Source: Planctomycetota bacterium
GTDB lineage: Bacteria; Planctomycetota; Planctomycetia; Pirellulales; Pirellulaceae
NCBI GenBank assembly: GCA_024276655.1
Contig: JAJRWU010000096.1
Coordinates: 1 to 38,728, forward strand
Length of the DNA: 38,728 nt
Direction of reading: 5' to 3'
In this document: piece after piece, positions 1-7,433 of the stretch
Layout of the letters: each line of letters begins with the position of its first letter
Numbering within the stretch: the first letter of the stretch is position 1
Notes under the pieces: model-generated
The model's database searches: none
The model's input: only the letters and a program-made list of their open reading frames with translations
What the model was told of the DNA's origin: nothing
Position numbers and translations under genes: made by a program

Positions 1-140
1 GGGAAGATAAATTATCGAGGGTGTCGCCTGCTGCGGGGCCCACCAATAATTCAATCGAACTGCTCACCTACTTGGCAACCCTCGCCGGATAGTTCCCCAA
101 AAGTGCAAAACTGGAACTAAGGAATCGCTTTGAATTTACA
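1..140. other. Window edge, no gene recognised
   Basis: The first 140 bases contain no reading frame I can support and no recognised RNA. The stretch lies on the downstream side of the tex gene and its repeat array, so it is probably intergenic or the edge of a gene outside the window. Confidence 0.4.
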
Positions 141-208
141 GGCCGAATTAAAAGCCCGGCATTTTGAAAATGCCGGGCTTTTTTGAACGACAACCGGTAA
201 CTTATTTC
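141..208 (+). repeat. Palindromic element, long form, copy 1
   Basis: An extended element runs GCCGAATTAAAA, then the 33-nt palindrome, then a T run, a GAACGACAA-like spacer and CCGGTAACTTATTT. The same order of flanks and palindrome is found at 24909-24975 (same strand) and 32887-32950 (opposite strand), so the repeated unit is larger than the hairpin alone. It lies downstream of tex, pointing towards it. Confidence 0.7.
150..182. terminator. Probable terminator of tex (palindrome core)
   Basis: A perfect 16-bp inverted repeat (AAAAGCCCGGCATTTT and its complement) with a single central base. It is flanked by T on one strand and A on the other, so it could terminate from either direction. 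For tex, transcribed leftwards, it lies about 130 nt after the stop codon. The U-run on that side is short (four T). Terminator function is inferred from position and shape. Confidence 0.6.
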
Positions 209-248
209 AGAACGATTCCCCATCGCCTGCATGATGCGGGCGGATACC

Positions 249-323
249 GCAGCCCTAGTTTTTGCAGCCCTAGTTTTTGCAGCCCTAGTTTTTGCAGCCC
301 TAGTTTTTGCAGCCCTAGTTTTT
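249..323. repeat. Five exact 15-bp tandem repeats at the tex stop codon
   Basis: The unit GCAGCCCTAGTTTTT occurs five times without change. Read on the minus strand it is AAAAACTAGGGCTGC. The stop codon of tex (TAG, 315-317) lies in the first unit met by the ribosome. Because 15 is a multiple of three, every later unit repeats TAG in the same frame. No spacers exist, so this is not a CRISPR array. Confidence 0.9.
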
Positions 324-3300
324 ATTGTCGGCGTTGGCGTCAGGCGGATCTTGCGTTTTAAAGAATTGCTGCAAATCGCCGAAGGTGCGCATCGGCGCCT
401 TGCCCTCTTTCATCTGTTCGGTGATCGGCGGCGCTTTGACCGCTTTTTTCCTCGATCCAAAAGTTCGACTCTTCTTTGCCGGCCGGCTGCCGGCCGCCGA
501 ACTTCTCGCATGCCGCTGGTCCCGACGTTTCGACGGTTTGGGCTTGGCTGGCTGGCGGTCCGATTGTTTGTGGGAACGCCGAGGCGCCGGTTTTTTTTCC
601 GCGGCTGGATCAATCGCGGTGAGCGAAACGCGCCGCCGTTTCAAATCGACATCCACCACCCAGGTCGCCAGGTGTTGGCCCACGCTGACCACTTCGTGTG
701 GGTCGCTTACGTACCGGTTGGCCAAACGGCTAATATGCACAAGGCCGCTATCGCTGACGCCGACGTCGACAAACACGCCAAAGTCGACCACGTTCAACAC
801 CACGCCGGCAAGCTGCATGCCCGGCTTGAGGTCTTCTATTTTCATGATGCCGCGACGAAACATCGGCGGCGGCAATTCGTCGCGAGGATCGCGTCCTGGC
901 TTGGCGAGCGCCTTGAGGAGTTCTCGCAACGACCGCTCGCTCACACCCATTTCCTTGGCTGCCGCGACGACATCTAATTCGCTCAGCCGCCGCATGATCG
1001 AAACGCCCGCCGCGGCGCGCGATGCTTCACTGTTATCCGATTCCGCAACGCCCGGCGCGGCGGAAATCGATGCCAGGCTCTCGGGCTTTATCTCGCCGCT
1101 GTTAGTTGGCTCGCTGCTTGATGTTTCATCGCTTGTTGGTTCTTCGCCCGCCTCGCCAACAGCCGAAGATTCGTCCGCCAGCGGTGATTCTTGCGTTTCC
1201 AGCGGCGCGGGGCTCTCATCGACAGGCGGTGTTTCAACAGACGGTGTTTCAACAGACGGCGTTTCAGCAGGCGGCGTTGCTTCGTCGGCCGGAGGCGATT
1301 CACCTGCGGGCGTTTCTGGAATTTGTGCGGCAACCTCCGCGCCGGACGTTGCCGCGCCGGACGTTGACTCGCTCGGTTGTGCTTCCGGTTCTTGAACAGC
1401 CGGTTCTTGAACAGCCGGTTCTTGCGGCGGAGTTACTTGCGGCGGAGATGGGGAGCGAGGCAATAAACTTACTAACTCTTGCTCGGTCAGCCCCATTTTG
1501 TCGAGCACGGTTCGGGCGGCTGGGTAACTTTCAGGGTGGATCCAGGTGGCGTCGAGCGGCTGTTCGCCTCCCGAGATTTTGAGAAACCCGGCCGATTGCA
1601 AGAATGCCGCGTCGCCAAAACCGGCAACCTCCAAAAGTTGCTCCCGATTCTTAAAGGGGCCGTGCGTCTGGCGGTGTTCGTACACGTGGCGAGCGGTGAG
1701 CTGATTCAATCCCGAAACATATCGCAACAACGCCGGACTCGCCGTGTTGACGTCCACTCCCACATAGTTCACGCACGACTCAACAACGGCGTCCAGCGAT
1801 TCGCGAAGGTGCTTGGCCTTGATGTCGTGCTGGTACATGCCCACGCCGATATTCGCCGGGCTGACCTTCACCAACTCCGAGAGCGGATCAAGCAAACGGC
1901 GGGCCAGCGAAACCGCGCTGCGTTGTGCGGCGTCGAGTTTCGGCAGCTCTTCCCGACCTTGAGGACTGGCCGCATAGACGCTCGTCCCCGCTTCGTTGAC
2001 AAACACATAGGAGGCGTCCGACTGTTTGAGTTCGTCGGCCAGCAGATCGCTGACAAGATGCTCGGCGGCGCGCGAGGCGGCGCCGTTGCCGATCGCGATT
2101 GCCGCCACGCCGTGCTCGCCCACCAAGGAGGCAATTTTCGCGCGGCTGGCCTTGCGGCGACTTTCACTGCCCACCACATGAATACGGTCCAGGGCCAGGA
2201 TCTCCCCGAACGGACCGACCACCGCCACGGGGCAACCGCTACGGAAACCGGGATCGATGGCGAGAATGACGCGCTCTTTTACGGGTGGTTGCAACAAGAG
2301 TTTGCGTAAATTCTGGGCAAACACTTCGACTGCCTGCAGTTCCGCTTTCTCGGTCAGCTCGCGGCGTATTTCCCGCTCCAGACTTGGCAAAATAAAACGA
2401 CTGACGGCATCTCGAACGCAGGTCTTCAAAAAATCAGCATGGGGATGCTCCGGCGCGATAAGCATTTCTTCCGCATCGGCCAAGAGTGCGTCAAAATCGT
2501 ACTTCAGTTTCACTCGAATTGCTCGCGCCCGCTCGCCCCGGTTGATGGCCAGAATTCGGTGGGGAGGCAGTCCTGTGATTTTCTCTTCAAAGGCGAAGTA
2601 GTCCTTGAACGCCTGGTCGGACTTTTCTTTTTTGCTTTTGCCTTTTTTCTTTTTTTTCCGCCGGGCGGCGGCCTTGGCCTTTTTGGCTGGCGCTTCTGGC
2701 GGCGCCTTGCTGGCTGGAGCCGCGGCGGATTCAGTGCTGTCGGGTTCGGCAGCGGCGGGTTCGGCAGCGGCGGGTTCGGTTGGCGCTGAGGCCTTATCGG
2801 CGGGTTCGGCCGATTGTTCGGCGTCTTGAATTTCGTTGTTGTCGAAACCCGGCTTTTCCAAAAAGCCGGGTTTCTGATCTTCAGTCGCGTTTTCCGCGTC
2901 GGTCGCCTTCTCCGATACGGCTTCGCTGGTTTCAACGGGCGTTGTTTCAGCGGGTGTTGTCTCCGCAGACGCTGTCTCCGCAGACGCTGTTTCGGCGGGC
3001 GGGTCTGCCGTAGCGTGCTTTTCAGCCGACGGTTGGGGAGTTGTCGCCGGTTGCTGCTCCGCGCCGGCGGCGCTGTCTGCGGGCGTTTTTTCCTTTTGGG
3101 CTTCGCCGGCGTTCAGTTTTGCATCTTCGGGCGGCGCTTCGGCGGTGAGTTCGGGTGGTGGTTCGGGCGTTATTCGCTCGCAAACGATTTTCGCTGTTTT
3201 CCACAATTCGCGGCGCAGGCGCCCCCGTAATTCGGCATTCTCGGCGAACCGCTCCACCACCAGATGGCCGGCGCCGTGCATGACGTCGGCCAGATTGGAA

Positions 3301-3755
3301 AGATCCTTCAGCGGCACGATGAATTCGGTCGCCCGCTGTTCGAGGTCGTTGGCCTGGGGAAGGGCTTGAATCAATTCCTCCGCCAAGGGCGCCAAGCCTC
3401 GGTCGCGGGCTTGCGTGGCCAGCGACTGTTTTTTCACTTTGAATGGTAAATAGAGGTCTTCCAATCGGCGGGGCGATTTCGCCGACTCCACGGCGCCGCG
3501 GAGTTCGTCGGTCAGCGTTCCTTGCGATTCCATCGAACGCAAGATCGTGCGTTTGCGCTCCGCCAGCATCCGCCGCCGCTCAATGGTCTGCTGGATACGG
3601 CGAATTTGCTGTTCGTCTAACCCGCCGGTTTGGTCTTTTCGAAACCGCGTGATAAAAGGAACCGTGTTGCCTTCATCCAATAGTTGGACTGTTCGCGCAA
3701 CATCCTCTGTGGGGAGGCGTAGGTCTTGCGCGAGTTCACCGATATCCAATGCCAT
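315..3755 (-). CDS. tex: Tex-type S1 RNA-binding protein, enlarged by low-complexity insertions
   Basis: A 1146-residue relative of Tex, a cytoplasmic nucleic-acid-binding protein linked to transcription in other bacteria; the family is usually near 770-780 residues. Visible in order: the Tex N-terminal helices (RFRKDQTGGLDE), an Ala/Glu/Pro/Lys-rich insertion at about 195-380, the rest of the N-terminal core, a YqgF-like RNase H fold from about 497 (AIDPGFRSGCPVAVVG), helix-hairpin-helix repeats at about 660-725, a second Pro/Glu/Thr-rich insertion at about 765-920, a short helical segment, an S1 domain at about 975-1045 (GVVLNVVDFGVFVDVGVSDSGLVHIS) and a basic tail. I chose the ATG at 3755 because Tex proteins start close to this point; the frame stays open upstream to 3956 with family-unlike sequence. 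The insertions contain 15-bp DNA repeats and one palindromic element. Identity is firm; the role of the insertions is unknown. Confidence 0.92.
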   Translation of the reverse strand: MALDIGELAQDLRLPTEDVARTVQLLDEGNTVPFITRFRKDQTGGLDEQQIRRIQQTIERRRMLAERKRTILRSMESQGTLTDELRGAVESAKSPRRLEDLYLPFKVKKQSLATQARDRGLAPLAEELIQALPQANDLEQRATEFIVPLKDLSNLADVMHGAGHLVVERFAENAELRGRLRRELWKTAKIVCERITPEPPPELTAEAPPEDAKLNAGEAQKEKTPADSAAGAEQQPATTPQPSAEKHATADPPAETASAETASAETTPAETTPVETSEAVSEKATDAENATEDQKPGFLEKPGFDNNEIQDAEQSAEPADKASAPTEPAAAEPAAAEPDSTESAAAPASKAPPEAPAKKAKAAARRKKKKKGKSKKEKSDQAFKDYFAFEEKITGLPPHRILAINRGERARAIRVKLKYDFDALLADAEEMLIAPEHPHADFLKTCVRDAVSRFILPSLEREIRRELTEKAELQAVEVFAQNLRKLLLQPPVKERVILAIDPGFRSGCPVAVVGPFGEILALDRIHVVGSESRRKASRAKIASLVGEHGVAAIAIGNGAASRAAEHLVSDLLADELKQSDASYVFVNEAGTSVYAASPQGREELPKLDAAQRSAVSLARRLLDPLSELVKVSPANIGVGMYQHDIKAKHLRESLDAVVESCVNYVGVDVNTASPALLRYVSGLNQLTARHVYEHRQTHGPFKNREQLLEVAGFGDAAFLQSAGFLKISGGEQPLDATWIHPESYPAARTVLDKMGLTEQELVSLLPRSPSPPQVTPPQEPAVQEPAVQEPEAQPSESTSGAATSGAEVAAQIPETPAGESPPADEATPPAETPSVETPSVETPPVDESPAPLETQESPLADESSAVGEAGEEPTSDETSSSEPTNSGEIKPESLASISAAPGVAESDNSEASRAAAGVSIMRRLSELDVVAAAKEMGVSERSLRELLKALAKPGRDPRDELPPPMFRRGIMKIEDLKPGMQLAGVVLNVVDFGVFVDVGVSDSGLVHISRLANRYVSDPHEVVSVGQHLATWVVDVDLKRRRVSLTAIDPAAEKKPAPRRSHKQSDRQPAKPKPSKRRDQRHARSSAAGSRPAKKSRTFGSRKKAVKAPPITEQMKEGKAPMRTFGDLQQFFKTQDPPDANADNKN
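1225..1425. repeat. 15-bp minisatellites in the C-terminal insertion of tex
   Basis: Two short arrays with a 15-bp period lie inside the coding sequence. At 1225-1284 there are about four degenerate units resembling GACGGTGTTTCAACA, translated as VETPS-type repeats. At 1385-1425 there are two exact copies plus a partial one of CCGGTTCTTGAACAG, translated as AVQEP repeats. Each unit is five codons, so expansion or loss keeps the frame. Confidence 0.8.
2742..3000. repeat. 15-bp minisatellites in the N-terminal insertion of tex
   Basis: At 2742-2779 the 15-mer GGGTTCGGCAGCGGC is repeated (AAAEP peptide repeats). At 2941-3000 about four related 15-mers of the type GCTGTCTCCGCAGAC follow each other (ASAET/TPAET peptide repeats). 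Together with the arrays at 1225-1425 and 249-323 they show that this gene repeatedly gained five-codon expansions. Confidence 0.8.
2844..2874. repeat. Palindromic element inside the tex coding sequence
   Basis: A 31-nt perfect inverted repeat with 14-nt arms (GAAACCCGGCTTTT) and a 3-nt loop. It lies in the N-terminal low-complexity insertion and is translated from the minus strand as QKPGFLEKPGF. The twin element at 16097-16127 in the uvrA-like gene has the same arm length, loop length and reading frame (QKPGFLKKPGF). Confidence 0.9.
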
Positions 3756-4112
3756 AACATTTCCCAAGACCGCCCGAGCGGCAGAACGATTCTTCAACAC
3801 AACAAAACAAGAGGGGCTTCTATTTACCTGAGACGAAACATAGCGCTTTGACGTCGCAGTGTCAAGGATTTTCAGGCGTTGGGTGGGCGTCCGACTGGCT
3901 GTCTTTGGTCGACTCGCTGTCTTCACTATTTTTTCGTCGGCTGAAATCGCCTCCATTAAATTCGGCCTATTTTGTCAGAATGGCAAGAGTTTTCGAATCT
4001 TGCGACCGAAAGTGACGTTATTCCCAGCCTAACCCGTCGCACCCCCTTGTGCCCACGCCGCCGGCTGCCGGTTTCCTGGATCGATTGCCTCTTGCATATA
4101 GAGCGGTTGTAA
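3756..4112. other. Intergenic region between divergent tex and a small gene
   Basis: These 357 bases separate the tex start from the 92-residue gene on the other strand and should hold promoters for both. The tex frame stays open to 3956, so an N-terminally longer Tex cannot be excluded, but the extra residues look unlike the family. A short inverted repeat (GCAAGA...TCTTGC) lies near 3980-4000. I could not identify a convincing promoter. Confidence 0.4.
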
Positions 4113-4391
4113 ATGAGCGAATCTCGACTGCGATTATTTTCTGGATCCGACGATAACGTGCAACCAGAAGCGCCTGGCAACAAACAGGCTGAATCGGCTC
4201 CAGGCGGCCGTGAGGCGAACCAAAATACGACCGTGAAGGTCTCGCTGCGTCATATTCTGCCCCTGCTGCTCGACGCCTCTCTTTGCGACCGCACCTGGCT
4301 CTCCGATTTCCTGGACGACGAAATTGCCATTTCCGCCGATTTGTTCGACGTCATGGAATCGTACCGCGAATATCGCAACCGCGTCGCCTAG
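4113..4391 (+). CDS. Small hypothetical protein (92 aa)
   Basis: An unrecognised 92-residue protein starting at ATG 4113. The first 40 residues are polar and probably disordered. The rest (TVKVSLRHILPLLLDASLCDRT and an acidic DFLDDEIAIS segment) looks like a compact helical fold. No signal peptide, membrane segment or metal motif is visible. It stands alone, divergent from tex, and is followed immediately by an inverted repeat at 4399-4464. Composition and a clean start support a real gene; function is unknown. Confidence 0.6.
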   Translation: MSESRLRLFSGSDDNVQPEAPGNKQAESAPGGREANQNTTVKVSLRHILPLLLDASLCDRTWLSDFLDDEIAISADLFDVMESYREYRNRVA

Positions 4392-4398
4392 GGCGTGA

Positions 4399-4464
4399 GC
4401 CGTTGGAGTGTGAGCTTCAGTGTGTTTTCTTTACGAAGCAAGCTCAAGCTTGAACTCCAACGGC
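4399..4464. repeat. CCGTTGGAGT inverted repeat, copy 1
   Basis: An imperfect inverted repeat with outer arms GCCGTTGGAGT and ACTCCAACGGC and an internal GTGTTTTC. It begins 8 bases after the stop of the 92-residue gene, so it may act as its terminator. A second copy with the same arms and internal motif lies at 38298-38361, and degenerate arms occur at 13652-13831. Confidence 0.75.
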
Positions 4465-4479
4465 GCGGGCTGAAAAACG

Positions 4480-4509
4480 AAAACCCGGCCTGTGTGCAGG
4501 CCGGGTTTT
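4480..4509. terminator. Hairpin between convergent genes
   Basis: A 13-bp perfect stem (AAAACCCGGCCTG and its complement) with a TGTG loop. It lies between the ends of two convergent genes (4391 + and 4538 -). T runs on both sides fit a bidirectional terminator. The CCCGGC/GCCGGG core and a following GAACGAAC resemble the other palindromic elements of the window. Confidence 0.7.
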
Positions 4510-4537
4510 GAACGAACTTCAGGTTGGAGGCGCCCAT

Positions 4538-5053
4538 TCAGGCCGCCTTTTTCTTTTTGCCTTTTCCTTTTCTTTTGCCGTGTAAACCGGCTGCTTTGCG
4601 CTGCGCCGGCTCCAACACCGCGACAACCGCCTTGCGATAGGCTTGTTGCACTTCACGATTCGCCGCTTGAGCCGAAGCCAAGCTCTCTTTTTGCTCCGTG
4701 CTCAATTCGATGGCGGCATTGGCGGCGGCCTGAATTTCTTTACCCTTCTTACCCGCCTTGCGAGCAGCGGCCATCGCTTGGTTGCGTTTTTTGCGTAACT
4801 CGGGACTTAGAACCGCCGCCACGTTCTTCTGGGCCTCCCGCAATTTGGGCGTGTATTCCGCGTTAACGCCCTCGATTTTCTGTTGCTGTTCGGCGGTCAG
4901 GTCGGCCTTGGCCAACGACTTCGCCAGTTTGCTGATCGCTTGCGGGGCGCGGTTCGCTTTATTTTTCTTCTTTTTTTTCCCCGCCGCCGTCGCCGAAGAG
5001 GCGATCACGACCAGAAGCGCTAATACGAACGTCCATTTTGCCATACGATACAT
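4538..5053 (-). CDS. Small secreted protein with two LTxEQ repeats (Spy/CpxP-like)
   Basis: A 171-residue exported basic protein. Residues 1-24 form a signal peptide (MYRMAKWTFVLALLVVIASS, cleavage near ATAA), followed by a Lys-rich linker. The body contains two similar helical units of about 40 residues: 52-91, beginning LTAEQQQKI and ending in VLSPELRKK, and 117-156, beginning LSTEQKESL and ending in VLEPAQRKA. The LTxEQ pattern resembles the LTxxQ motif of Spy/CpxP-type periplasmic proteins; that assignment is inference. The start at ATG 5053 is preferred because CGGAG lies about 10 nt upstream and the signal peptide then begins correctly; the frame is open to 5083. It is the last gene after an ECF sigma/anti-sigma pair. 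Confidence 0.75.
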   Translation of the reverse strand: MYRMAKWTFVLALLVVIASSATAAGKKKKKNKANRAPQAISKLAKSLAKADLTAEQQQKIEGVNAEYTPKLREAQKNVAAVLSPELRKKRNQAMAAARKAGKKGKEIQAAANAAIELSTEQKESLASAQAANREVQQAYRKAVVAVLEPAQRKAAGLHGKRKGKGKKKKAA

Positions 5054-5199
5054 GTGCTGGAATCTCCGAGGTGGTCGACACAACGCAAGCGGGTCCTCAC
5101 TCGCGGGCCGCGGTAAAACATGCCCCCAGCATCTGGGAGCTAAAAAGCCGGCCTACCTCTCACTCGCATCCTGTCGCGCGGGGAGCAGGCGTTGACACA

Positions 5200-5931
5200 T
5201 TACTTTGCAGCGCCCTTTTTTGGGGACGTCTTTTTTTGGGCCCCCTTTTTCGAGGGCGTTTTGTTCTTTGCGGGTTTCTCTTTTCGCAACAACATTTTCA
5301 ATTGACGAGCGACCGACGTCTCGCGCTGCGCCTCCAGGTGTTTTCGTTGCGATTCAAACTTTTCCGCGCGCGCAAGAAATTTATCTCGGTCGCGGGCCAG
5401 AAGTTCGCACCGCAAATCGATCTGCTCCCGCAGCGCCTTTTCCAAGTTTTGGCGAATAGCGGGGTCGTCTGACATTTTCGCCTGGGCCGCCAGGAGTTGC
5501 ACGCGAGACTGCACTTTCCAAGATTGCAACGCGACTTCGTAACGTTCGCTATCGTTCTTCCGCAACTTCGCCAACCGCTCACTGACCGGATACATCTGCC
5601 GGATGGCCCGTGCATATTCACGAGGACGTTGGTCTTTGAGGTAGGCCAGTAGTGCGGTCAGGTCGGGATGGTTCTTTCGCACAAACGCCAACACGGCCGC
5701 TTCGCGTTGGGGAGAAACAGCGCCGCCGTTGCCCTTTTTTTTTCGCGGGGGCGTTCGTTTTTTGGGCGTTTGGGTTGTGCCGCCGTCAGCCTTTGCCCGC
5801 CCCTCGGAACGACGCGATCGAGAAGCGTCGCCTGAAGGGCCGCCCACCGCGACAGAAGCCCAGGCCAGCAAGGCGAACGCCGCCAGCAAGGCCAAACATG
5901 GCCGCATGGTTCGAGACTGCGAAGCGGTCAT
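5200..5931 (-). CDS. Secreted Lys-rich coiled-coil protein
   Basis: A 243-residue protein of no recognised family. Residues 1-31 are a signal peptide (hydrophobic CLALLAAFALLAWASVAVGG), followed by a basic, disordered stretch with poly-Lys at about 57-67. The middle (about 72-215) is strongly helical and charged, with long coiled-coil potential. The C-terminus is a Lys/Ser/Thr tail. The start codon overlaps the stop of the upstream anti-sigma-like gene (ATGA), so the two are very likely translationally coupled. It may be a periplasmic partner of the sigma system; that is inferred only from position. Confidence 0.75.
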   Translation of the reverse strand: MTASQSRTMRPCLALLAAFALLAWASVAVGGPSGDASRSRRSEGRAKADGGTTQTPKKRTPPRKKKGNGGAVSPQREAAVLAFVRKNHPDLTALLAYLKDQRPREYARAIRQMYPVSERLAKLRKNDSERYEVALQSWKVQSRVQLLAAQAKMSDDPAIRQNLEKALREQIDLRCELLARDRDKFLARAEKFESQRKHLEAQRETSVARQLKMLLRKEKPAKNKTPSKKGAQKKTSPKKGAAK

Positions 5932-6587
5932 GGGGATTCGTCTCCTGGGGTCTCGCTTCCCGAAGTTTCGCTATTGGCCAGTGTTTGCATGCCACTGAGG
6001 GCCACCAGCATCCAACCAGCATCCCCGGCGGCTTCTTCGAGAGCGGCGTAATCTCCGGCTCGTTCTTCTTCCACGAAAGCCGCGCCGCTGAGAGTTTCGT
6101 TGGCGGCGTCGGCAGAGAACACATCGGCGGAGGAATCGGCGCCGTCGACTTCCCAATGTAAGTCGATTCCCCAAGATAAACCATCGGCGTTAAAGGACGC
6201 GTCGGCCATCTCGGCGCCGGCTTCGGTCCAGGCAAAGGCCAACGCATGCAAGCGCGGCGTCGCCTCCCGCTCGCCGACCTGCCGCGACTTTTGAGGATCG
6301 AATTTGAAAAACGGAATAAGCATCGCAAAGCACACCGCGACCGCAACCGCAGTGGCGAAACCGGCCCACCGGAAAGATACGGCGTTCCTGACTGGAAGGG
6401 ATGTTTTCTGGAAACAAATCGTTACCGCCGCTTCCAGTGCGACCGCCTTGGCCAGTGCTTCGCGGGCTGCCTGATTCTCACCGAGCTCCCACTCAAACCG
6501 CGCGCGCTCTTGCTCCGACAATTCGCCCAGCCGATAACGAACGGCGAACCAATGGAGGTCTTCGTTATTGATGCACTCGCCACTCAT
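5928..6587 (-). CDS. Single-pass membrane anti-sigma-like protein
   Basis: A 219-residue protein with a short cytoplasmic N-terminal part (about 1-70; RYRLGELSEQERARFEWEL), one membrane segment at about 73-95, and an extracytoplasmic acidic C-terminal part. The segment LGELSEQERARFE resembles the anti-sigma domain of many ECF partners. However, the zinc HxxxCxxC motif is absent. The gene follows the ECF sigma gene by 33 nt and overlaps the next gene by 4 nt. The expected role is to hold the sigma factor at the membrane; this rests on context and topology. Confidence 0.75.
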   Translation of the reverse strand: MSGECINNEDLHWFAVRYRLGELSEQERARFEWELGENQAAREALAKAVALEAAVTICFQKTSLPVRNAVSFRWAGFATAVAVAVCFAMLIPFFKFDPQKSRQVGEREATPRLHALAFAWTEAGAEMADASFNADGLSWGIDLHWEVDGADSSADVFSADAANETLSGAAFVEEERAGDYAALEEAAGDAGWMLVALSGMQTLANSETSGSETPGDESP

Positions 6588-6620
6588 GACAGAAAATTCT
6601 CGCCGGGATTAATAGACCGT

Positions 6621-7151
6621 CTATTCAGACTCCAACCTTTGCCGCAATTTTTTTAATGCTGTTCGCATGCGAGCCAAGGCCGTGCCGATGGGAATATCGA
6701 GCTCGGCGGCTATCAGGCGAAATGTTTTGTTTTCGTACATGCGCATCCTGACGACATCGCGTTGGTTTTGCGGCAACTCAGCCAACGCCCGCCGCACGCC
6801 ATCTATGGTTTCTCGACTAACCAACGTTTCGGCGGCATCGTTTTGTATTCCGCTGGCTAACGACTCGCCATCCTTCCCGACTTGCTCCAGCACGCGTTTC
6901 CCCACCGCCTGCCGCCGCCGTACGGCCAACGCTTCGTGATAGGCGACGCGAAACAACCACGCCTTGCGCGACTCCGCACGCACGCCGCCGCCATGCGTTA
7001 GCAGCTTCGCGAAAGCGGCCTGAACACAGTCTTGCGCCAAGGGAGCATCACGCAGAACTCCGATCAAAAAACGACGTAACTCGTCCGCATGTTCGACATA
7101 CAAACGAGCGGAGGTATCGGAATCCAGCGAATTTGCCGTTGAACGAGCCAT
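6621..7151 (-). CDS. ECF-type RNA polymerase sigma factor
   Basis: A 176-residue sigma-70 family member with only regions 2 and 4, as in ECF sigma factors. Region 2 spans about 15-80 (AQDCVQAAFAKLL, AWLFRVAYHEALAVRRR). Region 4 spans about 118-170 (ALAELPQNQRDVVRMRMYE, then the helix-turn-helix IAAELDIPIGTALARMRTALKKL). ATG 7151 is chosen because it gives the normal ECF length; the frame is open to 7238 but the added residues are not family-like. No clear Shine-Dalgarno sequence precedes it. It heads the unit sigma, anti-sigma-like, secreted coiled-coil protein, LTxEQ protein. Confidence 0.92.
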   Translation of the reverse strand: MARSTANSLDSDTSARLYVEHADELRRFLIGVLRDAPLAQDCVQAAFAKLLTHGGGVRAESRKAWLFRVAYHEALAVRRRQAVGKRVLEQVGKDGESLASGIQNDAAETLVSRETIDGVRRALAELPQNQRDVVRMRMYENKTFRLIAAELDIPIGTALARMRTALKKLRQRLESE

Positions 7152-7433
7152 TCGTAACCGTGCGAAGTTTATCTGCTTCGAATCCCCCTCACGGTCAACC
7201 GCCTGCCTACAAAAGACAAGATGCGCGGGGGCCGACATTTATTGAACGCACCCGCCTATTTTTTCGTAGATCATATTTCAGGGCCGTGTTTACCGCCCCT
7301 CCGCCTGTAGCGGGGGCTGTGCAGCGAAGTATAATCGTTACATGTCCCGGCGACACGCGGCGTTTATGGCCGTGAGCATGCAGCCTTATTGAAAGGCGGC
7401 GCCCCCAATGGTGCGTCGCGGAGTTATATTACT

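Noticed and set aside
231-977. Plus-strand frame of 248 codons at the start of the window
   Set aside because: It lies opposite tex, begins in the tandem repeats (VFAAL repeats) and has no family-like features.
3756-3956. Longer Tex N-terminus
   Set aside because: The frame is open, but the residues are unlike Tex and rich in Thr/Ser/Lys; the ATG at 3755 matches the usual family start.
7330-7335. TATAAT before the ABC permease as a promoter -10 box
   Set aside because: No matching -35 word is found at a normal distance; a chance match cannot be excluded.
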